DNA from: Doryteuthis pealeii
Lineage: Eukaryota > Mollusca > Cephalopoda > Myopsida > Loliginidae
Reading direction: 5' to 3'
DNA: 64,000 nucleotides
Assembly (NCBI GenBank): GCA_023376005.1
Contig: CM042145.1
Location: 95,107,462-95,171,461, forward strand
Shown here one piece after another: positions 8,866 to 20,327 of this stretch. Under the pieces are notes generated by a model. That model saw only the letters and a list, made by a program, of their open reading frames with translations. It searched no databases and was not told the DNA's origin. The stretch's first letter is position 1. Each line of letters opens with the position of its first letter. The translations under genes and the position numbers were made by a program.

Positions 8866-9194
8866 TAAACCCCAATTAGACTGCTGTAACGTTCTAATAG
8901 CGATATATGTTGTATAGCGGGTCTTGTCAACGTGCCTCAAATTCACGACACTAAAAAGGTGTTCGGCACGTGGCGGTCGTCTTGTCGATAAAAAGGTACA
9001 ACGCGAGAAATATATCGTCACAAGCTGCTTAGCTTTTATTTTCGGGCTCGTCTCGTGGGTTGTTTCGGAGAGGAGGAAAGGCAGAGAAAAAGAGGGAGAG
9101 GACACTGTTAAATTACTGTGATCCCACACTAGGGACCAGAGGCCCGTCCGAATCCTACGCTGTCGGAAATCAAAAAAGAGCACGATATTCTTCT

Positions 9195-9345
9195 TCGTCG
9201 TTCCTCGTCACCACGTGACTTCCGGTTCCGGTCAACACCCGAAACTTCCGGTTGGCTTTCACTTTCCATTCGGGGGTCATGCCCGGTCAAATCACCGTGC
9301 ATCACTCCACCCTTTTTTAAAGCCTCCATCTTGTCTCATTTCTTC
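9195..9345. promoter_or_regulatory. Promoter-like cluster of ETS, E-box and YY1-type sites
   Basis: CACGTG (9212-9217) runs straight into ACTTCCGG (9218-9225). A second ACTTCCGG is at 9244-9251, and a GCCTCCATCTTG block (9322-9333) is close to the inverse of the YY1 consensus. Such clusters are usual in TATA-less promoters of widely expressed animal genes. No convincing exon was found beside it; frames at 8797-9183 (minus) and 9215-9451 (plus) have no recognisable domain. In the other block copy (about 37205-37560) this stretch is replaced by unrelated sequence. Confidence 0.35.
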
Positions 9346-9984
9346 TTCCTCCTTTTCTATAGTAGTCCTCTCAAAACTCAAGGACCTTCATCATCTCGTT
9401 ACACTGCGTTGTATATTCATCTGTGAGCCTTACATTGAGTTAATCCATTGAGTGTCATCGCACCTACTTCCACGATACCCTAGCGATTACCTTCCCTTGT
9501 TTAATTGCAATCATGCGATCATTATCAAGGAATTATCTTTCCTTGCTGCTTGGGTTTGCTACTAGGGGGCGTTGAAACCAAGCTATTTAAACGCAACCCC
9601 CGAAGTGACTCTCTCTTTGTTTAATATGGGATTTTCCAGGTATGTACTAGACCTTCAAGTCTCTGTCCATTTGGAATTGGGAAGCCTTGCCCCCCCCCAG
9701 TTCAAGGCACATACGTGTGTATGTGCGCGGTCCCCTTCGACACCCTATGGTTTCATAGAGGCTCCGCGTACATATTACCACAGTTTTTATACACAGTAAA
9801 TTACAACTTCTATTCTCAATTTAGTAGCCTCAAGACTATTTACAAAAACACTTTTCCTATAGGACATTCATCTATCCTGTTTTGTATTGTTTCTGTTGGA
9901 CTTGCTAAGACAATCAAGTCAGTTTTGTTATAACTATTTGTTGAAATTTGTTCTATATAAATATGTAAATTTCCTGCGTTTTGT
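9346..9984. other. Complex sequence without a supported gene
   Basis: Non-repetitive sequence with several 70-80-codon frames on the plus strand. None shows a domain or is kept intact in the other block copy (about 37570-38270), where indels break all of them. A transcript leader or non-coding exon cannot be excluded given the promoter-like cluster upstream. Confidence 0.4.
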
Positions 9985-10115
9985 GACCTTCGGGGCCATC
10001 CCTAATGTTTTAGCAAGCTCGTCTCGCAGTTCCATAAGTACAGAATTGGGAATACGATCTCAGTTGGATGAGCCATACTTGCGACTTTGTTTATGGTAAA
10101 TACATACGTGCCTCA
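9985..10115 (+). repeat. Degraded SINE-C unit
   Basis: TTTTAGCAAGCTCGTCTCGCAG ... GGATGAGCCATACTTGCGAC ... GGTAAATACATACG follows the SINE-C unit order seen at 2759-2930, but the B box has decayed to GAATACGATCTCAG. The counterpart is at about 38255-38385. Confidence 0.6.
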
Positions 10116-11600
10116 AAATAACACATGCCACAAACATTTTTACTATTCAACTAAGAAATTTATAATTTCAACAAAAATATATTTTTGTTGGTAGAATAAT
10201 TTTTTTTTTACTCCTCCATTGAGCTTTGCACCAAGAGTATCATCCCAGCGATGCCAATGTGTTATTAAAAAATGTCTGAGCCCCGCGATCCTGATTATAA
10301 AATCTACTTAAACGATGATTGGCTGTAGAATTAGCCAACCAGATGTAAAGAGGCCGAGGACTGCGTTGGCGTACTCTATATAAAGCCATTTTTCTGTTGG
10401 CGTTGAACAAAAAGGCAGCGAGTTAGAGTTTGATCATCTCTAACGGGGCCTGACTGGCTGAAGGGGATATTATGTTGGAAGACCCGAAACCCCTCTATGA
10501 AATCAGTAAATAACATAACTGACGACGCTGTCCTGCGCTGATTAGACAGGCGTATCTCGAACAGCAAATTCAGGATTCAAATGACCTCTCCATTCGCATG
10601 CTTTGTCTGACTGAATTCTTTTTGTGAGATTATTTAAAGGAATGTTTTATATTAGAATATCTTAAGACATTGTTACAGCTCAAGAATTATATTCGTGCAC
10701 AGAGATAAGAGGATTGGATTCAGAATCCTAGACCAAAATTATTCAAAGTGTTCTAATTGAGGTGAGACTTTGTATCCGTAAAAATGGAGGCAATCTACGA
10801 GTTATGGTGTCACAAAAGATATATTTCAAACCCAGTCTACAAACTACTAGTTTTCTCCTTCAAACTATTTCTTCTGGAGTTTGTAACTGTGATCTCACTT
10901 CACCATTCTACAGTCATTGAACTTTATTCCACATGCTTTTATATACATATACATATCCTCGGTTTCAGGTCGTCAAACAATGAGCACAGAGCAACGAACA
11001 AACTTGAAGTTTCTGGTCCAGTTGGGGAAAACTCTGTCAGACGCACTGGGATTACTGCTGCAAGTGCACCTTGTACAAGATATTATTTTTTCGTAAATAA
11101 CCAAAAATACATTCCCATTGGACTATATTTCATGACACAAACGACTAAATGATTAAGTTTTTTTAAATTTTATTTGCCAGTCTTTAATGGACCGCACTGT
11201 ATATTCAACTCTATGGTTTGACCACACAAAGTCTTAATGGTCATATGAAGTCTGAGCATATAACCCAGACATGATTTAAGTATACATAATGATTATGTGA
11301 TTTTAACTATGAAAACATAATTAAAAAAGTGATCAGTTAGTCTGAAAGAACAGATTTATTTCACAACCTTTGACTCGTTCGAGTATAATTTAGCATTTAG
11401 ATGAAGAAGTACGTGCGGTAGTATCGATCTGTGTCCTGTGCCATCTCGTTGAGTAACTAATCTCTATCTACGTTCTGTTTGTTTATAAGAAATAAAAGAA
11501 AAAGAACCAAAATAAATCCGGGAATACAATCGTATTATCGTCTTTATTTATAATTATTTTTTAAAATAAACAATCATGGGGGTGGCGCGGATGATACTTT
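10116..11600. other. Complex sequence without a supported gene
   Basis: About 1.5 kb with no recognised repeat. The longest frame (plus 10784-11152, 122 codons) has a hydrophobic middle but no domain. Its counterpart in the other block copy (39028-39333) keeps only scattered peptide stretches because of indels, so coding is not supported. Confidence 0.5.
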
Positions 11601-11629
11601 GATTGTCGGCCCAAGTCGAGCAGACCCTA

Positions 11630-11751
11630 GCTATATATATTTACCAACTCCTCAGCACGAGTATGGGTGTGCCTAATAGTCAATCTTTTAAGTGGAGTTT
11701 AACAGGTTTGAAATCAGAGTTTCTCTTCTCCTATACCGGTTGTCTTGTTTA
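11630..11751 (-). repeat. SINE-A 3' part
   Basis: The plus strand reads TATATTTACCAACTCCTCAGC, then GGAGTTTAACAGGTTTGAAATC and TTCTCCTAT, which is the tail half of SINE-A in minus orientation. It ends where the MITE at 11754 begins and the head with the Pol III boxes is missing. The counterpart is at about 39920-40045. Confidence 0.7.
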
Positions 11752-11753
11752 TA

Positions 11754-12033
11754 CAGGGTTAGGCAAAATGATCTCACACATTTGTAGGTTTAATAAAATG
11801 CAAATGAAGTAAAAAAAACAATGATCTGACACGATGTTCACCAGTCCAATTCATGGCAGCAACTGAAAAAGAAACGAAAAACAATGGCATTATAAAGAAA
11901 CAAAACAAAATGGCATTATATGAAAAAAATGGCATTATATGTACTTTTCGAAAATCAAAACACTTTTTTGTTTCTTTACTTCATTTGCATTTATTAAACC
12001 TACAAATGTGTCAGATCATTTTGCCTGGCCCTG
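11754..12033. mobile_element. Tc1/mariner-type MITE with TA target site
   Basis: Inverted arms of about 65 bp run from CAGGGTTAGGCAAAATGATC inward and are mirrored by GATCATTTTGCCTGGCCCTG at the right end. TA dinucleotides at 11752-11753 and 12034-12035 fit the target duplication of Tc1/mariner elements. The 150-bp middle contains ATGGCATTATA repeated three times. It is non-coding; the frame at 11853-12065 is incidental. The counterpart is at 40048-40333. Confidence 0.8.
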
Positions 12034-12481
12034 TAGATGTTAACTGTATCTACAGTGAACGTTGAATGGGGCGTGTAAAATGCTTTTCAAAATTATTAAT
12101 TTTTTTTATGAAAGGAGCCATATTATCAATATCAAAATTAATTTTGAACCAGCCTGCATAGTCCTGTATTCTAGCCCTTCTCCTCCAGGTTGGGATTAGC
12201 AGTTGAAAAAGCCTTCTGTTGCTTGTGACACTAAAGGGAGAAGGGATTTTTTAATAATCTACCACTTCAAAATAGAATAGGTGCCATATCTATTTTTTAA
12301 TATCCCAGATATATTTCTTGGAAATGGCTGTGCTATTCATATGTTTCATAACTGCGTAATTACATTCGATACAGGATATGACGAAAAGAAATATATAAAC
12401 TGAATAATGACAGAAATCAACAAATAAAAATTGAAACAGATCACTAAGTAGGCCTGAACCTATTCTAGTAGTAACCACTGC
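12034..12481. other. Spacer without a recognised feature
   Basis: AT-rich, non-repetitive sequence between the MITE and the next SINE-A copy. It is conserved in the other block copy (40334-40776) apart from indels. No gene was seen. Confidence 0.6.
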
Positions 12482-12704
12482 AAGCGGAGATTTACGAGGT
12501 TTGAATCAGAGTTTTCCTTCTCCTAGACTGTTTGCCTAACCAAGGTTAACGGGCTTACTATTTACTCACAGCTGGGGGAGAATAGTTGGATTTATTCCGT
12601 TCCCAAGGGTATTTGCGCTATGTAAATGGTGGCTTCGTCCAAGATTTGAACTCTGGTCGACGAGTCTATTTCCTATGACTCTAACCAGTACACCACGCGC
12701 CTCC
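12482..12704 (-). repeat. SINE-A copy lacking its 3' tail
   Basis: On the minus strand this begins GGAGGCGCGTGGTGTACTGG (A box with one change), continues through GACTCGTCGACCAGAG and a B box GAGTTCAAATC, and ends inside the body near the GTAAATCTCCGC block. The tail sequence is replaced. The counterpart is at 40777-41000. Confidence 0.75.
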
Positions 12705-12944
12705 CTAATGAATATTCCCTTGGTTTCACTTCGGTCTCATCATCTCTGTTATTTTCCATTTTTGATATTAATTTTTTTATAATGCCCTTTGTGAATCTCT
12801 CTTTATTCTATTATCTCACATCATCCTTAAAAAAGAATATTTACACAGAACATACACAATTAATGTCTATCTATATGCAGATCAAATTTTTTTAAAGTAA
12901 TTCTCCCGATATATCCCTGGTCTCAAGATATTTATTTCAGTATA

Positions 12945-13085
12945 CATAGATGGGACCTTATCAGGTACTACCACTAAGGGTCAGAGTAGTCTTGAAAGTA
13001 ATGGCAATAAAGGGGTACTGCACACTCCCTAGAGTTCGGGAACTGCAGTCTCATCAACCAGATGCAGTTTAGTGCCACAACTGGA
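12945..13085 (+). repeat. Repeat-B 3' half
   Basis: CATAGATGGGACCTTATCAGG, GGGTCAGAGTAGTC, AGTAATGGCAATAAAGGGGTACTG and CCAGATGCAGTTTA match the conserved 3' half of repeat-B in order. The head is absent. The counterpart at 41246-41390 is nearly identical. Confidence 0.75.
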
Positions 13086-13819
13086 ACAACACGTTTTGTT
13101 GTGTGATACAGTCAGCATATTCAAAGCCCCGTTGCCAGGGCATTTTTATGATCAAATCTCAGTCATTTGCAGAGTTCTCAGTGAGCAAACCTTTCCCTCC
13201 CAATCATGTCTACTTTTGTAAGATGTCTAAAGTAAATGGATGCACTTTCTTTTTATATGGTTGACAGTGTCGCCTGTATCTCCAATTTGCCTTTGCTACT
13301 AGTGTTTCCTCGCAAATAGCATCACCATGACCAAAAAAACATTTAGGCTACACGAAGGTATTGGGGGACAGAAATAAATATGGTCTTTTCAATATGGCGG
13401 AGTGCTGGTTCGACATGGAATAGAAGTGTAGATATATTTCAGCGTATCAACTGGCTATTTACCGGATGAGAAATCCAAGTCCACGCCGCATCAATGGCGG
13501 ACTGATCCCTCTGTAATCGAACCATCAATCAATCTTTAATGGGCATGGTCACGTGTACGCAGGAACAAACACGCATCCGTGGTCCTACCTCACCCCACTA
13601 CACACAAAAACATACAAAAAAACACCTAATATATTTTATATCAATTTTATCTTCTTTTTTTACCACAGAGGTGTTACAGTTCTTTTTTTTTTGGGGGGGG
13701 GATACGTTTTCAATGCTGTAGAGTTTGGTAATAAATAATTCCTAATGATATCCATTCTGCACCACTTGGACTTTAACTAAATGCTTGAAAAAAGGCTGAA
13801 TGGAAACTATACAACGATC
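13086..13819. other. Low-divergence spacer shared by both blocks
   Basis: Non-coding sequence with a G9-type homopolymer near 13690-13700. The counterpart (41391-42118) is almost identical, which contrasts with the noisy match elsewhere. No gene was seen. Confidence 0.6.
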
Positions 13820-14280
13820 CTGCATACTGCTATGAGCAAATAAATAATATAATAAAATAATAATAAAATAATACTAATAAAATAATAAATAATAAATAAT
13901 ATAGATAATTTAATAATAATATAATTAATATAATAATAATAATGATAATATAATATAATAATAATAATCTAATAATAATAAAATAATAATAAATATATAT
14001 AATAATATAATATATATAATAATACAATATGATAATATAATAATATAATATGATATTTTTATAATTCAATAATAATAATAATAATATATAATATTTTATA
14101 ATATATATAATAATATAATATAATAATAATATAATAATATAATATAATAAATATATATAATAATATAATATAATAATAATAATAAAATAATAAATAATAT
14201 ATAAATAATAATAATTATAAAATAATAATGATAATAAAATAATAATAATACTTTAACTAAATGCTAACTAAATTAATAAT
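13820..14280. repeat. (AAT)n/(ATAATA)n AT-only tract
   Basis: About 460 bp built almost wholly of A and T in AAT/TAATA/AATAT units, bounded on both sides by the same CTATACAACGATCCTGCAT-type sequence (13810 and 14317). The tract therefore looks like an expansion inside a duplicated end of element E. The counterpart at 42130-42560 has drifted freely. Confidence 0.9.
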
Positions 14281-14309
14281 AAATATCTAACTAAATAACT
14301 AAATGCTTG

Positions 14310-14560
14310 ACAAAACTATACAACGATCCTGCATGCTGCTTTGAGCAAATCCTGGAAGTAACCCCCCCCCTAAAAAAAGCAATTGTAAGAACACTTACAC
14401 ACAAGCCATCCAAGTAAGACAAACAAGAATTGCTGAACACTCCTACAGAAGTTAGAACGAACACACAAGTAACGTTCTCCTGTGAACACCTACGCATGGA
14501 CACATCAGTGTAGGCCGACCAGCAAAAAATTACACTGACCAGCTCTGTACGGATACTGAA
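14310..14560 (-). repeat. Dispersed repeat, element E
   Basis: On the minus strand this reads TTTTTGCTGGTCGGCC, then CTTGTTTGTCTTACTTGGA, then a G-rich run and GATTTGCTCAAAGCAGCATGC. The plus strand at 21262-21485 has the same order (TTTTGCTGGTCGGGCC, CTTGTTCGTCTTACTTGGA, GATTTTGTTCAAGACAGCATTGC). The class is unknown. In the other block copy 96 bp of it are deleted between two CATC repeats (junction about 42731). Confidence 0.6.
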
Positions 14561-15085
14561 TGCAGCGCGGAGGATTTGACAGGAGCGATGATCGATATGA
14601 ATGGGTAGCGAAAAAGATAGATAGAACAGAGAGAGAGGGTGAGAGAGAGAGAGGGGTGGAGGACATATGAATTCATGGTGTTAGCACAACTTGATGCTAT
14701 GAAAATAACTAAATCTCTTTTTAAGTTTAGAATAAAATCAAATGTTTATAAAAATACTATGTATGCGATGGGTTAATTTCGTCTATAATTACGTAAAAAT
14801 GAAAATAACACGGACATCTCACTTTATCGGATATATTTACGAAAATTTCATGACCAAATCTTGAAATACTATAGACTGAATTTTTTTTTAATCGCCGTTG
14901 TCTTCAAACACGGCGTTCAGACAATTTCAGAATCTCCGGGAAGAATTCCTTAGGGTCTCTTTATTTAAATTTGGTACTATCTGTGAGTAAAGCAGCACGA
15001 GGACGCAATTCACTCTTACAAAAATTCGAAACTGGCCTGCTGTACGTCTTGGCACTCATTAATGTTTCTGGCCAATGCAATCTTG
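14561..15085. other. Spacer with a short GA tract
   Basis: Contains a GAGAGA run at about 14630-14655, then unremarkable AT-rich sequence. No gene was seen. The counterpart is at 42780-43310. Confidence 0.6.
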
Positions 15086-15430
15086 AGACCAAAAAGAACA
15101 AATTCATACATAACAACACACACACACACACACACACACACATTATATATATATATATATATAATAGCCGGTGGAATATGGGCGCGATGTTGGAGGTGCT
15201 CCAGGGGTTAAATTAGCGATAAACAAATACAAAGTGCTCAATACAAAGTACCTTATTCAATGAACACACGTGTAATCGCTGCAATTAATCGGTATTCGAT
15301 TAATTCATGGATTTAACCCTGAAGATCCTGATGAAACTCGAGTACGTTTCTATGTATCTATTTCGTTAATATGGCGCCATTATCTATGCATGTTTTGTTG
15401 AAAGTCTCAAAAGATAAGACAAAGAATATT
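15086..15430. repeat. Copy-A-only segment with (CA)n-(TA)n
   Basis: About 300 bp starting at a (CA)n-(TA)n microsatellite (15116-15163) and continuing through AGCCGGTGGAATATGGGCGC are missing from copy B, where about 60 unrelated bases stand in their place (43314-43375). No target duplication was readable. Confidence 0.6.
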
Positions 15431-15616
15431 GTTTTTTTTGAAACTAGATTGTTTTCAACTAGTTTCATTTCACTTCCTGTGAGGAGAAATGTTTTCTGGA
15501 AAAGTGTTTTAAGAAGTTTTTCAGAAGTTTGGTAATGAATTAACATGGCATAAGAGAACCAGCGATAAATTGGCATATCCATTTTTGAATAAAAAAATCT
15601 GGTTCAAATATCACTT

Positions 15617-15618
<2 letters not shown>

Positions 15619-15661
<43 letters not shown>

Positions 15662-15665
15662 TATG
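15619..15665. repeat. (TA)n microsatellite
   Basis: A run of about 23 TA units with one break. The counterpart near 43540-43570 is shorter and broken. Confidence 0.95.
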
Positions 15666-15925
15666 GGAGGAAGGTACCTGTCTAATGGGTTTTTCATTAG
15701 TCTTCGGGATAGTACGTTTCAAATTAGCCGTGGTTGAACACTGGCTTGTTTGTTTATATATATGTTGTGGACTACCGAATTTTATGACAAGTTAGGGTAA
15801 TTAAGTTTCATATAAATCCAAATGGCACTTGTGTTATAGACGTTTTATCCATTTGTCTCCTTTCTTTTCAATTATTGATTCAATGTTTAAAACTCTTTCA
15901 TTTCTTTCTCTGATGGGAATCTTTC

Positions 15926-15990
15926 ACACACACACAAAGACACACACACACACACGCACACATACACACACACACGCACGCGCGCACATG

Positions 15991-16025
<35 letters not shown>

Positions 16026-16085
16026 TAAGTGTGTATGTGTACGTGTATGTGTGCGCGTGTGTACGTGTGCGCGTGTGTGCATGTG
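15926..16085. repeat. (CA)n-(TA)n-(TG)n compound microsatellite
   Basis: (CA)n to the left and a (TG)n-rich run to the right of a (TA)n centre make an imperfect palindrome of about 160 bp able to form a hairpin. Frames rich in Thr/His or Val/Cys are artefacts. The counterpart is at 43843-44000. Confidence 0.9.
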
Positions 16086-16269
16086 CAGATGGGAAAACCA
16101 GCGTAATGATATCGTTTATTGATTTGCTCAACGCTTTGCAACTGATTCGATGATTACCCTGTTTCTGGCTCCTTAGCTAGTCATCGCTCATTCGTTTCTG
16201 ACACCTTCTATGTAGAACTCCGTAATACTCAACAGACATTTTACTAATCATGCAGACATCCTTTCCCCG

Positions 16270-16703
16270 CTTTTAAGTTTGTCTTCCAGTCTTTTTCCTT
16301 GCTCACTCTCTTTTATTCTTTTACTTTTCCTTTGCAGTTGCTTGTTCATTTGCTCTGATTCTCTTTACCGTTTAGCTCCGATTATATGGTTCACTCTTAT
16401 CTCTCCTATTACTTTTTTATTTTTTTTTATTTATTCATTTTATATGTGTGCTTCCTTCTTCTTGATTCTGCCTCGGTCCGCATCATCTACGCCTTCGGTT
16501 CAATCACGATTATTTATTTTATTTATTTATTGTGTCTGCCTCCGTTATACATACGTTTTCTGTATTATTTCCTCTTACACTTTGGTTTCGTATTTCTCGT
16601 TCTTTTCCAAATGGGTTTTTGTTTTTAACTTCTTTTATGATTTGCAAATGTTCTTTTTTAATCAATTATATATATATATATATTATATATATATATATAT
16701 ATT

Positions 16704-16744
<41 letters not shown>

Positions 16745-18065
16745 ATCTTTTATCTTTGTAAGAAAAGAAGGTATCTTTACGTTTTTTAAAATCTTTTACT
16801 TTAGCACTTTATTCTTTTCTTCTTTTTTTCTTTTTTTATCTCAGCGTCTTATATTCATTTTTTTATTGCTTTCTTTTTGTTTATTCTTTTTATTTCCTAC
16901 TTTCTTTTTCCTGCTTCTTATTTCAGAAGAAAAAGCCTTGTTCTTCTTTCTTTCTTTCTTTCTTTCTTTAAGATTATAGTTTTTCTTTTTACTTTTTTCC
17001 TCTTTTCACTTTATTTCTTACTGCTATGTTTCATTATTCTTTACTTTGAAAATTTCCTTATTGTTAAATTATTTTTCTTTTATTCTTTTATTTTCTTTAC
17101 TTCTTTATAATTTTCACTGTTCTTTCTTTCTTTCTTTTTAACTTCTGTTTATCATTCCTGATGTTCTTTTCTTTCATTCTTTTTCTTTTATTCTTTCTTT
17201 TATGTTTTTAAGTGTTGTTTGTTTGTTTCTTTGTTTCTTTGTTTCTTTCTTTTTTTCTTCTGTTTGTTATTGTCTATACTTGTTCATGTTTTTTCTTTTG
17301 TCTTTCTTTCCTTTTCAATTTCTTTCTTTTTTTCTTTTTTCTTTTGCTTTCTTTCTTAACTTTAAATTTCATTATACTTTTCTTTCATCATTTTCTTTTT
17401 CGTTCATTCTTTTTCATTTGATTTTTTTTTATTTTTAAAATTTTCTTTAATATTTCTTTCTCTTTTTCTTTCTTTTTGATTTCTGTTTGGTATCGGTCAT
17501 TCTTTTTCTTTTCTTTCTTTTCTTTCTTTCTTTCTTCTCTTTCTTTCTTTCATGTTTTATCATTCCTTTTTTTTTTCAATTTTCTTTCTTTCCTTTTTTG
17601 TATCTTTACTTCATTTTCCCATCTTTATTTTTTAAATTATTTTTCTATCTATCTTTCTTTTTTCTTTATTTCTTTTTCTTACTTCTGGTTTTGTTTATCT
17701 TTTTTTCTTTTCTCTTTCTTTGTTTTCATTTCTTCTTTCTTGTTTTAGTATTATTTTCTTTTACTCTTTTCTTTTACTTAATTTTTACTTCCTTTGTGTT
17801 TTCCCGTTTTTTCCTTCACTTTATTTCTTTCCTTATTTTTTATATTCATGCTTATTATTATCTATTCATCATTTTCCTTGTTTCTTTGTTTCTTCTTTTT
17901 GTTTCACTCTTTATATTATTACTTCTTTCTTTCTTCTTTCTTATATTTATGTTTATGAACATTTATCAATCTTTTTCCTTCTTTCTTTCTCTTTATTTCC
18001 CTCTTAATATTTATGCTTTCTTTTTCTTTCTGATCTTTATGCATATTAACATTTATCAATCTTTT

Positions 18066-18102
<37 letters not shown>

Positions 18103-19425
18103 TATTTCTTCTCTTTCTTTCCCTCTTCATATTACTACTTTCTTTTTTCTTTCTTATTTTTATGCTTATTAAAATTTATCAATCTTTTTTCTTTCTTTCT
18201 TCTTTGTTTCCCTCTTTATATTACTACTTCTGTCTTTTTTCTTTCTTATCTTTATGTTAATTATCATTCATCAATCATTTTCTTTCTTTCTTTCTTCCTT
18301 CATTTCTTTCTTCATTTTACTACTTTTCTTCCTTTTTTTGACTCACCTTAATTTTCATTTTCTTCCTTTTTTCCTTACTTTTTTATTTATTTATATCATT
18401 TTATTTTATTTTTTTGATTCCCATTTTCATCACTTGCTTACTTTTTGTACTTCCTCCTTTATTTACTTTCCTTTCTCCATTTCTTCATTCAAGCTTGTCT
18501 TTCTTTTGACTTGTAAGATTTTCCTTCCTAAGACACCAATCATTCTTTTTTCCCTTTTTCTCTTTCTCCATTTAAGTTTTGTTTCATTCTTCCTTCTCTT
18601 CCTATTCTTCGGATTCCATTTTTTATTGACCAACGTTTCACTTTAATCCTTCCATTGGGTTTTCCCCTTTATTCTTCCTTCTTTCCTCCATTCCTTACTA
18701 CCATTCGTCCTATCCTCAACTCATTCGTTCTTCCTTCGCTTCCTAACAATCGTTCTTTCTTCGGTAACTTCCTCATTCTTTCTTTCCTTCATCAACTTTC
18801 CTTGCCTATTCCACCCTTTCTTTAAGTTATTTATGCATCATCCCTCATTTCTTTCGATTTCTTTCTTTTTCTGTTTCCTTCTTTATCCCATGTTCTTTCC
18901 TTCTTTTATTTCTTTCAATATTATCACTTCTCTTCTTCTTCTTCTTCTTCTTCTTCTTCTTCTTCTTCTTCTTCTTCTTCTTCTTCTTCTTCTTCTTCTT
19001 CTTCTTCTTCTTCTTCTTCTTCATTCTCTCCCTTTCTATTTGATATCCTCTTTTATTCGCCTACAATTTTGTATTTTTTTTCTTTTTCATTTTCTTTCTT
19101 TCTTTTCTTCGTTCATATATTCATGTTTAACACTACTTTTTATCATTCCCTTTCATTCTCATTAATTTCATGTTTATTATTATTTTCGTTTCATTTATTC
19201 CTTTCTTTCATTCTTTTTTCTACCTCCAACTTCTCATTTTCCAATTTCATTCATTTGCTCCTTCTTCTTTGTATTATTCTATTCCAACACATTTACTTTC
19301 TTTCGAAACTTATTTCCCCAGCATTATTCTCTTCTCACTGTTTCATTTCATTTTCAATTATTTTTCCTTTTTACCCTGACATCTTTCCATCTCCCTCCTC
19401 TCTCTCATTCTTTTCTTAATCTCCT
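16270..19425. repeat. Polypyrimidine domain, (TTTC)n-rich
   Basis: About 3.1 kb of strongly pyrimidine-biased plus strand, mainly TTTC tetramers with interspersed TTATTTTTATGC-type phrases that recur about every 115-120 bp near 17940-18260. It includes (TA)n-(TG)n at 16664-16742 and a pure (CTT)n run of about 96 bp at 18926-19022. All the long Phe/Leu/Ser frames here are compositional. The counterpart runs 44170-47580. Confidence 0.93.
18926..19022. repeat. (CTT)n trinucleotide array
   Basis: About 32 uninterrupted CTT units, encoding a poly-Leu frame in one phase. The counterpart at 47005-47057 is shorter and interrupted. Confidence 0.95.
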
Positions 19426-19697
19426 TTTTTATTGTTCTGACCCTATATATCTTTCCTTTTTACCCTCACATCTCTTTCTTCCCCTACCCCCTCTCTGTGT
19501 GTGTGTGTGTGTCTCTCTCTCTCTCTCTTTCTTTCTCTCTCTTCTCTCTCCTCTCTCTCTTCTCTCTCTCTCTCATCCATTATTTTATCTCCATTTTTTT
19601 CTTGATCGCCCTCGAAATCTCTTTCCTTTTTAACGCTTACATCTCTTTCTTTCTTTCTTTCTTTTTCTTTCTCTCTCTCCTCTCTCTTCCTCTCTCT

Positions 19698-19742
<45 letters not shown>

Positions 19743-19861
19743 TATATATATCAATCCATCTCATCCTTTCTTTTTATCTCAGTTTCTTTTTTTTAATTGT
19801 ACACCCAAAGATATATTTCTTTTTTTTTTTGCCCTTAGATCTCTCTCTCTCTCTCTCCTCT

Positions 19862-19901
<40 letters not shown>

Positions 19902-20227
19902 CCATTATTTTATCTCCAGTTTTTCTTGCTCACTCTCGAAATATCATTCCTTTTTTACGCTTAACCCCCTCTCTCTCTCTCTTTCTCTCGCTCTCTCTAC
20001 CCCTCTGTCTCTCTCTTTGTCCCTTTCTTTATCTTTTTATTGTCCCTCTCTAGATATCTTATCTTTTTTTTTTTATCCTTACACATCTCTCTCTGTTCTC
20101 TGTCTGTCTCTGTCTTTTCACTTCATTTGCTCTTTCCACTCTCTCCTCCCTTTTTTAACCGTCCAATCTCGAAAAAATATTTCTTTTCTTCTTTCTTTAT
20201 GCTTACATCCCCTCTAGTACCTATCTT
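19426..20227. repeat. Degenerate pyrimidine satellite with a conserved core
   Basis: Six or more units (cores near 19436, 19576, 19760, 19900, 20035 and 20140). Each unit has a core of about 60 bp (ATTTTATCTCCATTTTT, then a TTG-YYC block, then TCGAAATATCTTTC, then TTTTTACCCTTACATCTC) and a variable (TC)n or (TA)n spacer. The array runs into the N gap. It continues in copy B and beyond, from about 47690 to 49400. Confidence 0.7.
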
Positions 20228-20327
20228 NNNNNNNNNNNNNNNNNNNNNNNNNNNNNNNNNNNNNNNNNNNNNNNNNNNNNNNNNNNNNNNNNNNNNNNNN
20301 NNNNNNNNNNNNNNNNNNNNNNNNNNN
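20228..20327. other. Assembly gap (100 N)
   Basis: Exactly 100 N, the conventional length for a gap of unknown size. It cuts the satellite on its left. The sequence to its right (20328 on) is unrelated, so two contigs are joined here without overlap. Confidence 0.99.

Larger units (their letters stand above)
59..20227 (+). repeat. Large duplicated block, copy A
   Basis: From the AATCAATCAATCA run at about 59 to the N gap, this block is collinear with 26781-48630. Landmark pairs are 469/27180, 5313/32430, 8165/35645, 13395/41693, 16927/44821 and 20146/48549. Copy A is the cleaner one; where an element can be aligned, its target duplications and TIRs match better here. Copy A ends at the gap, so its right boundary is unknown. 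Seen: collinearity and same orientation. Inferred: either two haplotypes joined in one scaffold or a recent tandem duplication. Confidence 0.93.

Noticed and set aside
10784..11152. 122-codon frame as a gene
   Set aside because: Its counterpart at 39028-39333 needs several frame changes to follow it, and there is no domain or splice evidence. It cannot be separated from chance.
15829..16131. Frames with Thr/His and Val/Cys repeats
   Set aside because: They are translations of (CA)n/(TG)n microsatellites.
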